Positions 32,835 to 41,506 of a DNA stretch of 64,000 nucleotides are shown here, in pieces. The stretch spans positions 5,394,001 to 5,458,000 of the forward strand of contig NZ_JACCBA010000001.1 of NCBI RefSeq assembly GCF_013409365.1, given 5' to 3'. This DNA is from Actinomadura luteofluorescens (GTDB lineage: Bacteria; Actinomycetota; Actinomycetes; Streptosporangiales; Streptosporangiaceae). Position 1 is the stretch's first letter, and each line of letters starts with the position of its first letter. The notes beneath the pieces were generated by a model. It searched no databases. It had not been told where the DNA came from and saw nothing but the letters and a program-made list of their open reading frames with translations. A program made the translations under genes and the position numbers.

Positions 32835-33539
32835 ATGACAGAACCGATTTGCTCCTCCGGTTCGGAGGAGCGCGGCAGGGCCCTGCCCACCTCAGGGGCG
32901 GCCGAGCCGGCCTTGGTCGAGTCCAGCTCCACCCTGGGCCACCGTGCGCAGGCCGAGTTCGCCGAGGGCTTCCAGCTCCTCGACCCCGTCGACGTGCCGT
33001 TGGTCGCGGTGATGGGAAGCGCTCGGACCAAGGTCGGCACGAAGGAGTACCAGCGCGGCGTCGAGGTCGGCGCGGCGCTGGTCGCGCAGAGGTTCGGCGT
33101 GATGACGGGCGGTGGCGGCGGCGCGATGGCCGCCGCCAACGAAGGAGCGCACAAGGCCGGCGGCGTGTCGGTGGGGCTGAACATCAAGCTCCCCTTCGAG
33201 CAGCGGCCCAACCGGTGGCACCGCATCGCGCGCCTGTTCCGGTACTTCTTCGTCCGCAAGGTGATGTTCGTGAAGTACTCGTGCGCGTTCGTCGTGCTGC
33301 CGGGCGGTTTCGGCAGCCTCGACGAGCTGTTCGAGATGCTGGTCCTCATCCAGACCAGGAAGGTGCCCGGCCGGCCGGTCGTGCTGGTCGGCACGGAGTT
33401 CTGGGGAGGCCTCATCACCTGGATCAAGGAGACCCTGCTCGCCGAGGGCATGATCTCCGAGGAGGACCTCGACCTGTTCCACGTCGTCGACACGGCGGAG
33501 CAGGTCGCGGCCCTGATGCCCAAGCACGCCGTCTCCTAG
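32835..33539 (+). CDS. LOG-family protein (putative cytokinin riboside 5'-monophosphate phosphoribohydrolase)
   Basis: The 234-residue protein has a Rossmann-like lysine-decarboxylase-type fold. It shows VAVMGSARTKVG, TGGGGGAMAAANEGA and the family signature PGGFGSLDELFE (PGGxGTxxE type). LOG enzymes remove the base from nucleoside monophosphates; the native substrate in actinomycetes is uncertain. The stop codon lies inside a perfect palindrome that can act as terminator. Confidence 0.88.
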   Translation: MTEPICSSGSEERGRALPTSGAAEPALVESSSTLGHRAQAEFAEGFQLLDPVDVPLVAVMGSARTKVGTKEYQRGVEVGAALVAQRFGVMTGGGGGAMAAANEGAHKAGGVSVGLNIKLPFEQRPNRWHRIARLFRYFFVRKVMFVKYSCAFVVLPGGFGSLDELFEMLVLIQTRKVPGRPVVLVGTEFWGGLITWIKETLLAEGMISEEDLDLFHVVDTAEQVAALMPKHAVS

Positions 33540-33550
33540 GAGACGGCGTG
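33525..33550. terminator. Perfect palindrome across the LOG-gene stop codon
   Basis: CACGCCGTCTCC and its exact complement meet with a 2-nt centre (TA). The stop TAG is in the centre. Further hairpins follow at 33554-33580 and 33602-33640, so the 370-nt gap before hadA is rich in structure but holds no gene. Confidence 0.7.
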
Positions 33551-33918
33551 AAGTAGGGGTCCCGCTCTCCAGGCGGGATCCCTGAGCGTCACGGGACTCC
33601 CGGTCGGACAGCGCCTCGCTGCCCGCCCGGGAGTTTCACGTATGTGCCGACACTTTCGCCACCGCCCCCCGGTGGGAGCCCCGAATCCGGCCGTCCGTCG
33701 CTCTTCCCTAGGCCGCTCATTCCACAGGCCGTCCAGATAGTCGCGGCCTGTCCGTTCTGGCGGTGAGACCCGCGCGGACGGTGTGAATGCCGTTCTGTTA
33801 CCGTCCGTCCGGAGAGGCGGAACCAGCGCGCTCAGAAGGCGCCCGGACGCCCCGGCCGGCGGAGCGGTGCGGCCGGCGGGTCCGCGGGGCCCTGGTCCAT
33901 CTGGAGGGAACGGACTGC

Positions 33919-34356
33919 ATGGCACTCAACCGTGATTTCATCGGGCGGAGCTTCCCGCCCAGCGAGCCCTACGAGGTCAGCCGGGTGAAGATCCGCGAGT
34001 TCGCGGACGCGATCGGTGACCGCAACCCGATCTACCGCGACCGCGAGGCGGCCAAGGCGGCCGGGTACCCCGACGTCATCGCGCCGCCCACCTTCCCGAT
34101 CGTGGTCTCCCTCGGCAACCCCGGCCTCGCCGACCCCGACCTCGGCCTCAACTACGCGATGGTCGTGCACGGCGAGCAGCGCTTCGAGTACACCCGCCCC
34201 CTGCGCGCCGGGGACGTCATCACCTGCACCTCGACGATCACCGAGATCAGGTCGATCGGCAACAACGAGAAGATGGTCGTGGAGACCGAGATCGCGACCG
34301 TCGAGGGCGAGCCGGTCTGCAAGTCCTACAACACGATCGTGGAGCGGGGTGCCTGA
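33919..34356 (+). CDS. hadA: (3R)-hydroxyacyl-ACP dehydratase subunit HadA-like
   Basis: The 145-residue protein has a FAS1-type dehydratase/MaoC-like hot-dog domain: REFADAIGDRNPIYRDREAA, DVIAPPTFPIV and QRFEYTRPLRAGDVITCTST. HadA is the substrate-binding partner and lacks the catalytic dyad, which HadB supplies. GGAGGGAA before the ATG at 33919 fixes the start. Its stop overlaps the hadB ATG. The pair dehydrates hydroxyacyl-ACP in type II fatty-acid synthesis. Confidence 0.88.
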   Translation: MALNRDFIGRSFPPSEPYEVSRVKIREFADAIGDRNPIYRDREAAKAAGYPDVIAPPTFPIVVSLGNPGLADPDLGLNYAMVVHGEQRFEYTRPLRAGDVITCTSTITEIRSIGNNEKMVVETEIATVEGEPVCKSYNTIVERGA

Positions 34357-34781
34357 TGACCGCCAAGGTGAACTACGCCGACGTCGAGGTCGGCACCGAG
34401 ATCCCCAAGCAGACCTACGCCGTCGACCGCGCCAACCTCGTCATGTACGCGGGCGCGTCCGGCGACTTCAACCCGATCCACTGGCGCGAGGGCGTCGCCA
34501 GGGCCGTCGGCCTCCCGGACGTGATCGCGCACGGCATGTACACGATGGCGCAGGGCGGCCGGTTCGTCACCGACTGGGCCGGCGACCCGGGCGCCGTCGT
34601 GGACTACGGGGTACGGTTCTCCTCTCCGGTCGTGGTCCCGGACGAGGGCGGCGCGACCCTGGAGATCAGCGGCAAGGTGGAGGAGAAGCTCGACGACAAC
34701 AAGGTCGTCGTGGCGCTCACCGCCAGGTCCAACGACCAGAAGGTCCTCACGCGCGCCAAGGCGGTCGTCAGGCTCGCCTGA
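34356..34781 (+). CDS. hadB: (3R)-hydroxyacyl-ACP dehydratase subunit HadB-like (MaoC)
   Basis: The 141-residue hot-dog protein has the hydratase-2 motif GDFNPIHWREGVARAVGLPD with catalytic Asp and His, then VIAHGMYTMAQGGRFVTDW. It forms a heterodimer with HadA. The ATG shares one base with the hadA stop. The hadAB pair sits upstream of murB and the secE-nusG-rplK cluster as in related actinobacteria; no hadC is present. Confidence 0.9.
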   Translation: MTAKVNYADVEVGTEIPKQTYAVDRANLVMYAGASGDFNPIHWREGVARAVGLPDVIAHGMYTMAQGGRFVTDWAGDPGAVVDYGVRFSSPVVVPDEGGATLEISGKVEEKLDDNKVVVALTARSNDQKVLTRAKAVVRLA

Positions 34782-34898
34782 GCGCGGCGGCACACCGGCC
34801 GGGGCCGCCCCGGCCGGTGCGCACGTCACCGGACGGGGCGGCGTGAGGCGGGGCGGGCCGGCCCGGCGGCGCGGGGCACGGCAGGAGAGGGAGACGAC

Positions 34899-35966
34899 GT
34901 GGCGGTGTTCGCCGAGGACGTGAACCTGGCCGGTTACACCACGCTGCGGCTGGGCGGCCCCGCGCGGCGCTTCGTCGAGGCGACGACGGAGACGGAGCTG
35001 GTCGCCGCCGTCCGCAAGGCCGACGACGAGGGCGAACCGGTCCTGGTACTCGGGGGCGGCAGCAACCTCGTGGTGTCCGACGACGGGTTCCCCGGGACCG
35101 TCGTGCACATCGGGACGCGCGGCACCGAACGCGTCGCCGCCGAGGGCGGCAGGGTGCGCCTGCGCGTCCAGGCGGGGGAGGACTGGGACCCGTTCGTCGC
35201 CCGCTGCGTCGCCGACGGCCTCGCCGGCGTCGAGTGCCTGTCCGGCATCCCCGGCCGCGTCGGCGCCACGCCGATCCAGAACGTCGGCGCCTACGGGCAG
35301 GACGTCAGCGAGACGATCGTGGAGGTCCGCGCCTACGACCGGGAGGCCCGCGCCTGCGTCACCCTCGACCGCGACGCCTGCCGGTTCACCTACCGGCACA
35401 GCGCCTTCAAGGGCAACGACCGGTACGTCGTCCTCGACGTGACGTACGCCTTGTACGAGGCGGAGGAGTCGCAGCCCATCGCCTACGCCGAGCTCGCGCG
35501 GAGGCTGGGCGTCCAGCCGGGGGACCGGGTCACGCTGAAGGAGGCCCGCGACGCCGTCCTCGAACTGCGGCGGGGCAAGGGCATGGTCCTGGACGCGGCC
35601 GACCCCGACACCCGCAGCGCCGGATCCTTCTTCACCAACCCCATCCTCGACCCAGAGCAGCTCGCCGAGCTCGAACGCCGCGTCGCCGAACGCCTCGGCC
35701 CGGACGCGACGTTCCCCCGCTACCCGGACGCAGGCGGCCGGATGAAGACGTCCGCCGCCTGGCTCATCGACCGCGCCGGGTTCGCCAAGGGGCACGCGCG
35801 CGGACCGGCCCGCATCTCCACCAAGCACACCCTCGCGCTCACCAACCCGGGCGGCGCCAGCACCGCCGACCTGCTCGCGCTGGCCCGCGAGGTCCGCGGC
35901 GGCGTCAAGGACGCGTTCGGCGTCGAGCTGGTCAACGAGCCCGTCATGGTCGGTGTGACCCTCTGA
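34899..35966 (+). CDS. murB: UDP-N-acetylenolpyruvoylglucosamine reductase
   Basis: The 355-residue cytosolic FAD enzyme reduces UDP-GlcNAc-enolpyruvate to UDP-MurNAc. It shows LGGPARRFVEA, the FAD-binding LGGGSNLVVSDDGF, GIPGRVGATPIQNVGAYGQD, YRHSAFKG, the catalytic Ser in SAGSFFTNPI, and a late Glu in ELVNEPVMVG. This is the type I MurB layout. The GTG at 34899 has GGAGAGGGAG upstream. Confidence 0.95.
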   Translation: MAVFAEDVNLAGYTTLRLGGPARRFVEATTETELVAAVRKADDEGEPVLVLGGGSNLVVSDDGFPGTVVHIGTRGTERVAAEGGRVRLRVQAGEDWDPFVARCVADGLAGVECLSGIPGRVGATPIQNVGAYGQDVSETIVEVRAYDREARACVTLDRDACRFTYRHSAFKGNDRYVVLDVTYALYEAEESQPIAYAELARRLGVQPGDRVTLKEARDAVLELRRGKGMVLDAADPDTRSAGSFFTNPILDPEQLAELERRVAERLGPDATFPRYPDAGGRMKTSAAWLIDRAGFAKGHARGPARISTKHTLALTNPGGASTADLLALAREVRGGVKDAFGVELVNEPVMVGVTL

Positions 35967-36003
35967 CCGCGGGGCCGCCCCGGCCTCGTTGGTAGGGTGG
36001 ACG

Positions 36004-36137
36004 GCGTCGAGGGGGAGTAGTCCCAATCGCGTGGTCGACATACTGGCGCCGCCGACGGCGCCCGGTCACGCGGGCCCGGTTCACATCGCGGCGGACGAGA
36101 CCTTCGGCCTGGCAGTCATGCCGGGCCGAGGTCGTGC
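36004..36137 (+). ncRNA. yybP-ykoY manganese riboswitch
   Basis: The leader contains the family hallmarks in order: GGGGGAGTAG near 36011, GTCGACATACTG, and ACGAGACCTTCGGCCTGGCA at 36094-36113, which pairs with TGCCGGGCCGAGGT (36118-36131). These are the conserved Mn2+-sensing loops of yybP-ykoY RNAs. It ends about 50 nt before the GTG of a TMEM165/GDT1-family gene, a known target class (manganese exporters). Boundaries are approximate. Confidence 0.82.
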
Positions 36138-36184
36138 GCGCGAGCCCCCGCCCTTCGCCCGGCAGCACGAGCGAAAGGGAACCG

Positions 36185-36766
36185 GTGACCGCCTTCCTCA
36201 TCAGCCTGGCTGTGATCTTCGTGGCCGAGCTGGGCGACAAGAGCCAGCTCATGGCCATGACGTTCGCCACCCGCTTCCGGGCGCTTCCGGTGCTGATCGG
36301 CATCACGGCCGCGACCGCGATCGTCCACCTGGCCAGCGTCGCCCTCGGCGCGGCCCTCGGGGCCGCGCTCCCCACCGGCCCGATCTCGATCATCGCCGGC
36401 GTCGCGTTCCTCGGCTTCGCGCTGTGGACGCTGCGCGGCGACAAGCTGGACGACGACGAGCGGGACAAGGCGCGGCGCGCCACCGGATCGGCGATCCTCG
36501 CCGTCGGCGGGGCGTTCTTCCTCGCCGAGCTGGGCGACAAGACGATGCTCGCCACCGTCACCCTCGCCGCCGACCACGGCGGCCTCGCCGGGCTGACCGG
36601 CGTGTGGCTCGGCTCGACGGTCGGGATGGTCGCCGCCGACGCGCTCGCCATCGTCGTCGGCCAGATGCTCGGCCGCCGGCTGCCCGAGCGGGTCATCAAG
36701 TACGGCGCCGCCGCCGGGTTCGCCGTCTTCGGCGTGCTGCTGCTGATCGAGGGCATCACCGCGTGA
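36185..36766 (+). CDS. TMEM165/GDT1-family (UPF0016) transporter, probable manganese exporter
   Basis: The 193-residue protein has six predicted helices in two repeats, each with the family signature: AELGDKSQLMAMTFATRFR near the start and AELGDKTMLATVTLA in the second half. Bacterial members under yybP-ykoY control export Mn2+. GTG at 36185 follows GAAAGGGA. The riboswitch upstream supports expression under excess manganese. Confidence 0.92.
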   Translation: MTAFLISLAVIFVAELGDKSQLMAMTFATRFRALPVLIGITAATAIVHLASVALGAALGAALPTGPISIIAGVAFLGFALWTLRGDKLDDDERDKARRATGSAILAVGGAFFLAELGDKTMLATVTLAADHGGLAGLTGVWLGSTVGMVAADALAIVVGQMLGRRLPERVIKYGAAAGFAVFGVLLLIEGITA

Positions 36767-36846
36767 CGCGGCGGGAACACTCCCTCCAGGGCCCCTGAGC
36801 GACGGTGAGGCTCCACCGCGGCAGGGGCCGGACGGGAGTTACCACC

Positions 36847-37560
36847 GTGGCCCTACCCGCCTCCCTCCCCCCGCCGCGGCAGGCGCTCGGCGCGCGGCTC
36901 CAGCTGAGCGACGAGGCCGCCGCCCGCATCCGCGAACTGATCATGGACGGGCGCATCCGGCCCGGCGACCATCTGCGGCTGGAACGGCTGGCCCTGGAGT
37001 TCGGCATCAGCGTCACACCCGTCAGGGAGGCGCTGAAGTCGCTGCGCAGCGAGGGCTTCGTCGTCCTGGAGCCGCGGCGCGGGTTCGTCGTCGCGCCGCT
37101 GTCGCAGCGCGACGTCCAGGACCTGTTCTGGGTGCAGGCGGGCATCGCCGCCGAGCTGGCCGTGCGCGCCGCGTCCCGGATCGGCCCCGCCGCCCTGGGG
37201 CGGCTGGACGGCCTCCAGCAGGCGTTGGCACGTGACAAGGCCGCGCGCCGCCCCGACCTGATGGAGGGGCGCAACCACCACTTCCACCGGGAGATCAACC
37301 TGGCCGCGGACTCGCCGAAGCTCGCCTGGTCGCTCGGCACGGCCGCCCGGTACGTGCCGCGCGGCCTGTACGGGCGGCTGGCCGACTGGCCGGACGTCGC
37401 CGTCCGCGACCACGGGCGGATCCTGGCGGCGCTCCGGGACGGGGACGCCCGCACGGCCGGCGAGGAGATGCGCGCCCACATCGTCCGGGCCGGGGAACTG
37501 CTGGTATGCCACCTCGAACGCCGGGGCCTGTGGCGCCCGGCCACGCGATCGCCGCAGTGA
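36847..37560 (+). CDS. GntR-family regulator with FCD domain
   Basis: The 237-residue protein has an N-terminal winged helix (IRELIMDGRIRPGDHLRLER; FGISVTPVREALKSLRSEGF) and a helical FCD ligand-binding domain with metal-binding-type residues (RNHHFHREINLAADS). FadR-subfamily regulators answer organic acids or acyl metabolites. GTG at 36847 is chosen for GGGAG upstream. It converges on the adenosine deaminase-like gene; its target is unknown. Confidence 0.87.
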   Translation: MALPASLPPPRQALGARLQLSDEAAARIRELIMDGRIRPGDHLRLERLALEFGISVTPVREALKSLRSEGFVVLEPRRGFVVAPLSQRDVQDLFWVQAGIAAELAVRAASRIGPAALGRLDGLQQALARDKAARRPDLMEGRNHHFHREINLAADSPKLAWSLGTAARYVPRGLYGRLADWPDVAVRDHGRILAALRDGDARTAGEEMRAHIVRAGELLVCHLERRGLWRPATRSPQ

Positions 37561-37588
37561 CGGTTCGCGCGGCCGGTCGCGCGGCCGG

Positions 37589-38650
37589 TCACGCGGCCCC
37601 GTCGCCGAGCCAGGCGTCGACGCCCGCCAGCAGCCGGCGCCGCACGTCGTCCGGCGCCGCCGAGGCCCGGATCGACTGCCGGGCCAGCTCCGCCAGCTCG
37701 GCGTCGGTGAACGCGTGGGCGGTGCGGGCCAGCTCGTACTGGCGCGCCAGACGCGAGCCGAACAGCAGCGGGTCGTCGGCGCCGAGCGCGATCGACGCGC
37801 CCGCCTCGAACAGCCGCCGCAGCGGGACGTCCGACGCCGTCGCCGCCACGCCGAGACCCACGTTCGACGCCGGGCAGACCTCCAGCGTGACCCCGCGGTC
37901 CACGATGCGCTCCAGGAGCCGCGGATCCTCCACGGCGCGGACTCCGTGCCCGATCCGGTCGGCCTCCAGCGTCTCCAGGCACTCGCGGACGCTCGCCGGG
38001 CCGAGCAGCTCGCCGCCGTGCGGGTCCGACAGCAGGCCGCCGCGTTTGGCGATCCGGAACGCGCCCTCGAAGTCGTAGGCGCGGCCCCGCCGCTCGTCGT
38101 TGGACAGGCCGAACCCGACGACGCCCCTGCCGGTGTAGCGCACGGCGAGGCGGGCGAGGGTCTTGGCGTCCAGGGGGTGCCGGGTCCGGTTCGCCGCGAT
38201 CACCACGCCGATCCCGACGCCGGTCGCCTCCGACGCGTCGCGCGCGGCGTCCAGCACCAGCTCCACGGTCGGGGTCAGCCCGCCGAAGCGCGCCGCGTAC
38301 CCGCTCGGATCGACCTGGATCTCCAGCCAGCCCGATCCCTCCGCGGCCTCGTCCTCGGCGGTCTCGCGCAGCAGCCGGCGCAGGTCGTCCGGCGTCTGCA
38401 GGACCGAGCGGGCGATGTCGTACAGGCGCTGGAAACGGAACCAGCCGCGCTCGTCGGTGGCGTGCAGCCGGGGCGGCCAGTCCTCGACGAGGGCGTCCGG
38501 CAGATGGACGCCGTGCAGGTCGGCGAGCTCCACTAGCGTGGAGTGCCGCATCGACCCGGTGAAGTGAAGGTGCAGATGCGCCTTGGGGAGCAGGGCCACG
38601 TCCGGGCGGGCGGGACCGCGCGCGGGCACGGGCTCCCGGGGGTCCGGCAT
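37589..38650 (-). CDS. Adenosine deaminase-family protein
   Basis: The 353-residue metal-dependent amidohydrolase has the zinc motif KAHLHLHFTGS, LSDPHGGELLGP (His and Glu), RIGHGVRAVED, CPASNVGLG and GADDPLLFGS with the late catalytic Asp. These are ADA/adenine deaminase hallmarks; adenosine versus another purine or modified base cannot be separated by eye. MPDPREPV at 38650 is the preferred start; in-frame ATGs at 38695 and 38716 would add 15-22 residues. Confidence 0.85.
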   Translation of the reverse strand: MPDPREPVPARGPARPDVALLPKAHLHLHFTGSMRHSTLVELADLHGVHLPDALVEDWPPRLHATDERGWFRFQRLYDIARSVLQTPDDLRRLLRETAEDEAAEGSGWLEIQVDPSGYAARFGGLTPTVELVLDAARDASEATGVGIGVVIAANRTRHPLDAKTLARLAVRYTGRGVVGFGLSNDERRGRAYDFEGAFRIAKRGGLLSDPHGGELLGPASVRECLETLEADRIGHGVRAVEDPRLLERIVDRGVTLEVCPASNVGLGVAATASDVPLRRLFEAGASIALGADDPLLFGSRLARQYELARTAHAFTDAELAELARQSIRASAAPDDVRRRLLAGVDAWLGDGAA

Positions 38651-38930
38651 GGAACGGTCCTCGGCCGGACGGGCTGAAACGGTACGGGCCTCCATGAGCC
38701 AATGTTGCCGGATCATCGTCCTCCTCGAACGCCCGCCCCGGCAGGATCACCACACCGGACTACCTCGCATGACACGCGGCGGCCATCACGCCCCATGGGC
38801 ATCCCCGAAAAAAGTTTGGAATCCCGTGCAACCCTCCACCGGCACCGTGCGTATACGAGGGGCGCCAGAGAGAGACAGGCACTCCTGAGCAACACCCCCC
38901 GAGCAAGACCCCCGTCAGAAGGGATTCACG

Positions 38931-39917
38931 ATGATCACGCTGAAGGCCGCCTTGATCGCAGCGTCCGCCGTCGGAACCGTGGCCGTGGGCGGCGGCGCGA
39001 CGTGGGCCATGACCGGCTCCCACCACGAGGCCGGCCTCCAGTCGAGCGGCTCCAAGGCCCCCGCCGTGGAGCGCAAGCTGCAGGACGCCGCGCCCAAGGG
39101 CCTCCCGACGTGCATCCCGGCGAAGCTTCCCGCCAAGCCCGAGCTGCCCAAGGTCCCCGCCGACGGGGTGAAGAAGCAGGTCGAGCAGCACCTCAAGCAG
39201 AACCCGGCGACCAAGAACCTGCCGCAGGGCCAGCTGCCGAAGACGGGCGTCCCCGGCAAGGACCTGCCGCAGACCGGCATCCCGGGCGCCGATCTCCCCG
39301 GCGCGAAGCTCCCGGACGGCACGACCCTCCCCGCCAAGCCCGACGTTCCGGCGAAGCCCGGCGTTCCCGCCAAGCCCGGCGTCCCGGCGGACCTGCCGAC
39401 CTGCGTGCCGTCCACCGGCGACCTGCCCGGCGGCGCCCCCGCCGCCAAGCCGAACGCGAAGGTGCCCGGCGCGCCCGCCAAGCCCGCCCTGCCCGCGCTG
39501 CCCAAGCTCGACTGCAGCACGCTGAAGCCCGCCGTGAAGGTCGGCAGCACCGTCGAGAAGACCGTCATGACCGCCAAGGGCCTGCGCTACGTGTCGGCCG
39601 TCCCCGGCTCCGCCGACCTGCGCAAGGCGCAGATCTGCGCCGTCACGCAGAAGTGGACCGGCAAGGCCGGCCAGTGGCTCACCGTCGAGACGATCAAGAC
39701 GCGCGCCGGCATGACGCAGGAGCAGCTGCGCCAGGCGCTCGGCCTGCCCCAGGGCGGCACCCCGCTGACCATCGCCGGCGTGGCCGCCTGGCAGAGCCCG
39801 AACGGCAACGGCGTGCTGCTGTTCGACCCGAACGGCTCCTCGCTGTTCGTCAACGGCAGCCCCGTCCTGGCCGGTGGGACGAAGGACCTGGCCGCCGCCC
39901 TGCACAAGGCCGGCTGA
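38931..39917 (+). CDS. Secreted Pro/Lys-rich repeat protein
   Basis: The 328-residue product has an N-terminal hydrophobic segment (LIAASAVGTVAVGGGATWAM), then a low-complexity region of LPK/LPA/VPAKPG repeats (about residues 55-195), e.g. KPDVPAKPGVPAKPGVPADL. A folded C-terminal domain (about 200-328) ends LFVNGSPVLAGGTKDLAAAL. Three Cys are present outside the signal region. It is probably envelope-associated. It sits just upstream of an ECF sigma gene. Function unknown. Confidence 0.75.
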   Translation: MITLKAALIAASAVGTVAVGGGATWAMTGSHHEAGLQSSGSKAPAVERKLQDAAPKGLPTCIPAKLPAKPELPKVPADGVKKQVEQHLKQNPATKNLPQGQLPKTGVPGKDLPQTGIPGADLPGAKLPDGTTLPAKPDVPAKPGVPAKPGVPADLPTCVPSTGDLPGGAPAAKPNAKVPGAPAKPALPALPKLDCSTLKPAVKVGSTVEKTVMTAKGLRYVSAVPGSADLRKAQICAVTQKWTGKAGQWLTVETIKTRAGMTQEQLRQALGLPQGGTPLTIAGVAAWQSPNGNGVLLFDPNGSSLFVNGSPVLAGGTKDLAAALHKAG

Positions 39918-39970
39918 CACCCCGTTAGCGAACCAGGGCAACAGCAACTCAGCTAACACAACACAGGCGT

Positions 39971-40004
39971 GGGCGGGCGGCCCTGGCGCGGAGGCCGCCC
40001 GCCC
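39971..40004. terminator. Terminator after the secreted repeat protein
   Basis: A perfect 12-bp stem GGGCGGGCGGCC with a 10-nt loop lies between the secreted-protein stop and the sigma-factor start. Confidence 0.7.
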
Positions 40005-40050
40005 CGACAGCACGAAACTGCCGGAACCGCTCTAGCCGGGACGGAGCACT

Positions 40051-40560
40051 GTGGGGCGTCGAGACGACGAGTCGTTCGTGGAGTTCGTGGCGGCACGCGG
40101 CGATGCCCTGCTGCGCACCGCGGCACTGATGTGCGGGGCCCGGCAGGACGCCGAGGACATCCTGCAGACCGCGCTCGAGAAGGCCTACCGCCACTGGGGC
40201 CGGCTGGAGGCGGGCAGCGATCCCGAACCCTACGTCCGCCGGATCCTGGTCAACCTGGTGATCAGCCGGTCCCGGCGGTGGAAGGTGCTCCGGGAGATCC
40301 AGATGGCGAGGCTCCCGGAGACGCAGACCGACTCGCCGAACCATTCCGTCGAACTGAGGGGGACCCTCATGGAGGAGTTGCGCAAGCTCGGCCCGCGGCA
40401 GCGCGCCGTGCTGGTCCTGCGCTTCTGGGAGGACCTTTCGGAGGCGGAGACCGCCCAGGCTCTCGGCTGTTCGGTCGGAACGGTGAAGAGCCAGGCGTCC
40501 CGGGGGCTGGCCAGGCTCCGGGAACGCCTCGGCAAGAACCTGGCTCCACTGGGGAGATGA
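40051..40560 (+). CDS. ECF sigma factor, SigE family
   Basis: The 169-residue protein has region 2 (FVEFVAARGDALLRTAALMC, DAEDILQTALEKAYRHW) and region 4 (LGPRQRAVLVLRFWEDLSEA, LGCSVGTVKSQASRGLARLR). This matches the actinobacterial SigE-family (TIGR02983-like) group. The GTG at 40051 follows GGGACGGAG. The next gene starts 3 nt after its stop and is probably its partner. Confidence 0.9.
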   Translation: MGRRDDESFVEFVAARGDALLRTAALMCGARQDAEDILQTALEKAYRHWGRLEAGSDPEPYVRRILVNLVISRSRRWKVLREIQMARLPETQTDSPNHSVELRGTLMEELRKLGPRQRAVLVLRFWEDLSEAETAQALGCSVGTVKSQASRGLARLRERLGKNLAPLGR

Positions 40561-40563
40561 GCG

Positions 40564-41322
40564 ATGGATCTGGAGAGTGAACTGCGGAAGGCCATGGCCG
40601 AGCAGGTGGCCGGGGCGACCGCGTCACCGTCGCTCGTCACCGACGTGAAGCGGCGCCACCGCCGCCGCAAGGCCCGCCTTCACGCGGCCGCCGGCGTCGC
40701 GGCCGCCTCGGTCGCGGCCCTGGCACTCGTGCCCACCTATCAGTCGTTCCAGGCCACACCCGCCGGGGACACCGAGACGACCCGTCCCAGCAACACCGTC
40801 TCGGCCCTCCGGCTGCCGGAGCGACCTCCCGCCTCGGGCCTCCCCGAGTCCCCGTCTCCTAAGGGGAGGTCCGAGGCAGGAGCCTCACAGAAGCCGGAGC
40901 CGCGCGGCTCGTCCGCCCCCGGGGAGACCCCGGCCACGCCGGGCGCGGGCGGCATCGTGGACGCGCTGCCGAAGTGGATCACGTACCTGCCGGACGGCCT
41001 GGCCGCCGCCGGTCCGTGCGTGGTCTCCGGCGACGGCGGCGCGGACCGCACGACCACGACGTGCACGTGGCGCGGCGCCGACGGCTGGGTGGAGATCGCC
41101 CTGGTGAAGGGCGGCAAGCTGACCGGCCCGCAGGACCTGCTGCGCGTGACCGGCATCCCCCGCCGCACGTCCGTCCACGGGACGCCCGCGCTGACCGGCG
41201 ACCGCACCGACTCGGCGCGGCAGATCTCCTGGCTTGCGCGGCACGGCGTCGGCGTCACCGTGACCGCCTCCGGCCCGGCGAAGGACCGGCTCATGCGCAT
41301 CGCCGAGGGCGTGCGCCCCTGA
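40564..41322 (+). CDS. Single-pass membrane protein, probable sigma-factor partner
   Basis: The 252-residue protein has a short cytoplasmic N-terminus (DLESELRKAMAEQVAGATAS), a basic stretch and one membrane helix (AAAGVAAASVAALALVPTY). A Pro/Ser-rich linker and an extracytoplasmic domain (about 140-252) follow. This topology and coupling 3 nt behind an ECF sigma gene suit an anti-sigma factor, but no zinc-binding anti-sigma motif is visible. The function is inferred from context. Confidence 0.72.
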   Translation: MDLESELRKAMAEQVAGATASPSLVTDVKRRHRRRKARLHAAAGVAAASVAALALVPTYQSFQATPAGDTETTRPSNTVSALRLPERPPASGLPESPSPKGRSEAGASQKPEPRGSSAPGETPATPGAGGIVDALPKWITYLPDGLAAAGPCVVSGDGGADRTTTTCTWRGADGWVEIALVKGGKLTGPQDLLRVTGIPRRTSVHGTPALTGDRTDSARQISWLARHGVGVTVTASGPAKDRLMRIAEGVRP

Positions 41323-41417
41323 ACCCCGTTCCGGCGGGGCGTCCCACGGCGGAGAGGGGCCGTGCGCGGGACGTCCCGCCGGACCTCCTGGGACGGGAAC
41401 CGGCGGAACCCGTCCCA

Positions 41418-41462
41418 CACGAAACCGGCCCCGGGATTTGTGCGCCCGGGGCCGGTTTCGTG
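41418..41462. terminator. Strong bidirectional terminator
   Basis: A perfect 18-bp stem (CACGAAACCGGCCCCGGG and complement) with a 9-nt loop lies between convergent genes, with T- and A-rich stem ends serving both strands. Confidence 0.88.
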
Positions 41463-41506
41463 TACGCCGTGTTCGCGGTTCCGCGCGGGCGGCGTGCCCG
41501 TCGAGG

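Noticed and set aside
38826..38860. ECF-type promoter (GCAACC with a distant GTATAC) before the secreted repeat protein
   Set aside because: The match to a consensus is too short to separate from chance without start-site data.
39200..39290. LPKTG and LPQTG in the secreted repeat protein as sortase signals
   Set aside because: They lie mid-protein inside an LPK/VPG repeat and are not followed by a membrane helix and basic tail.
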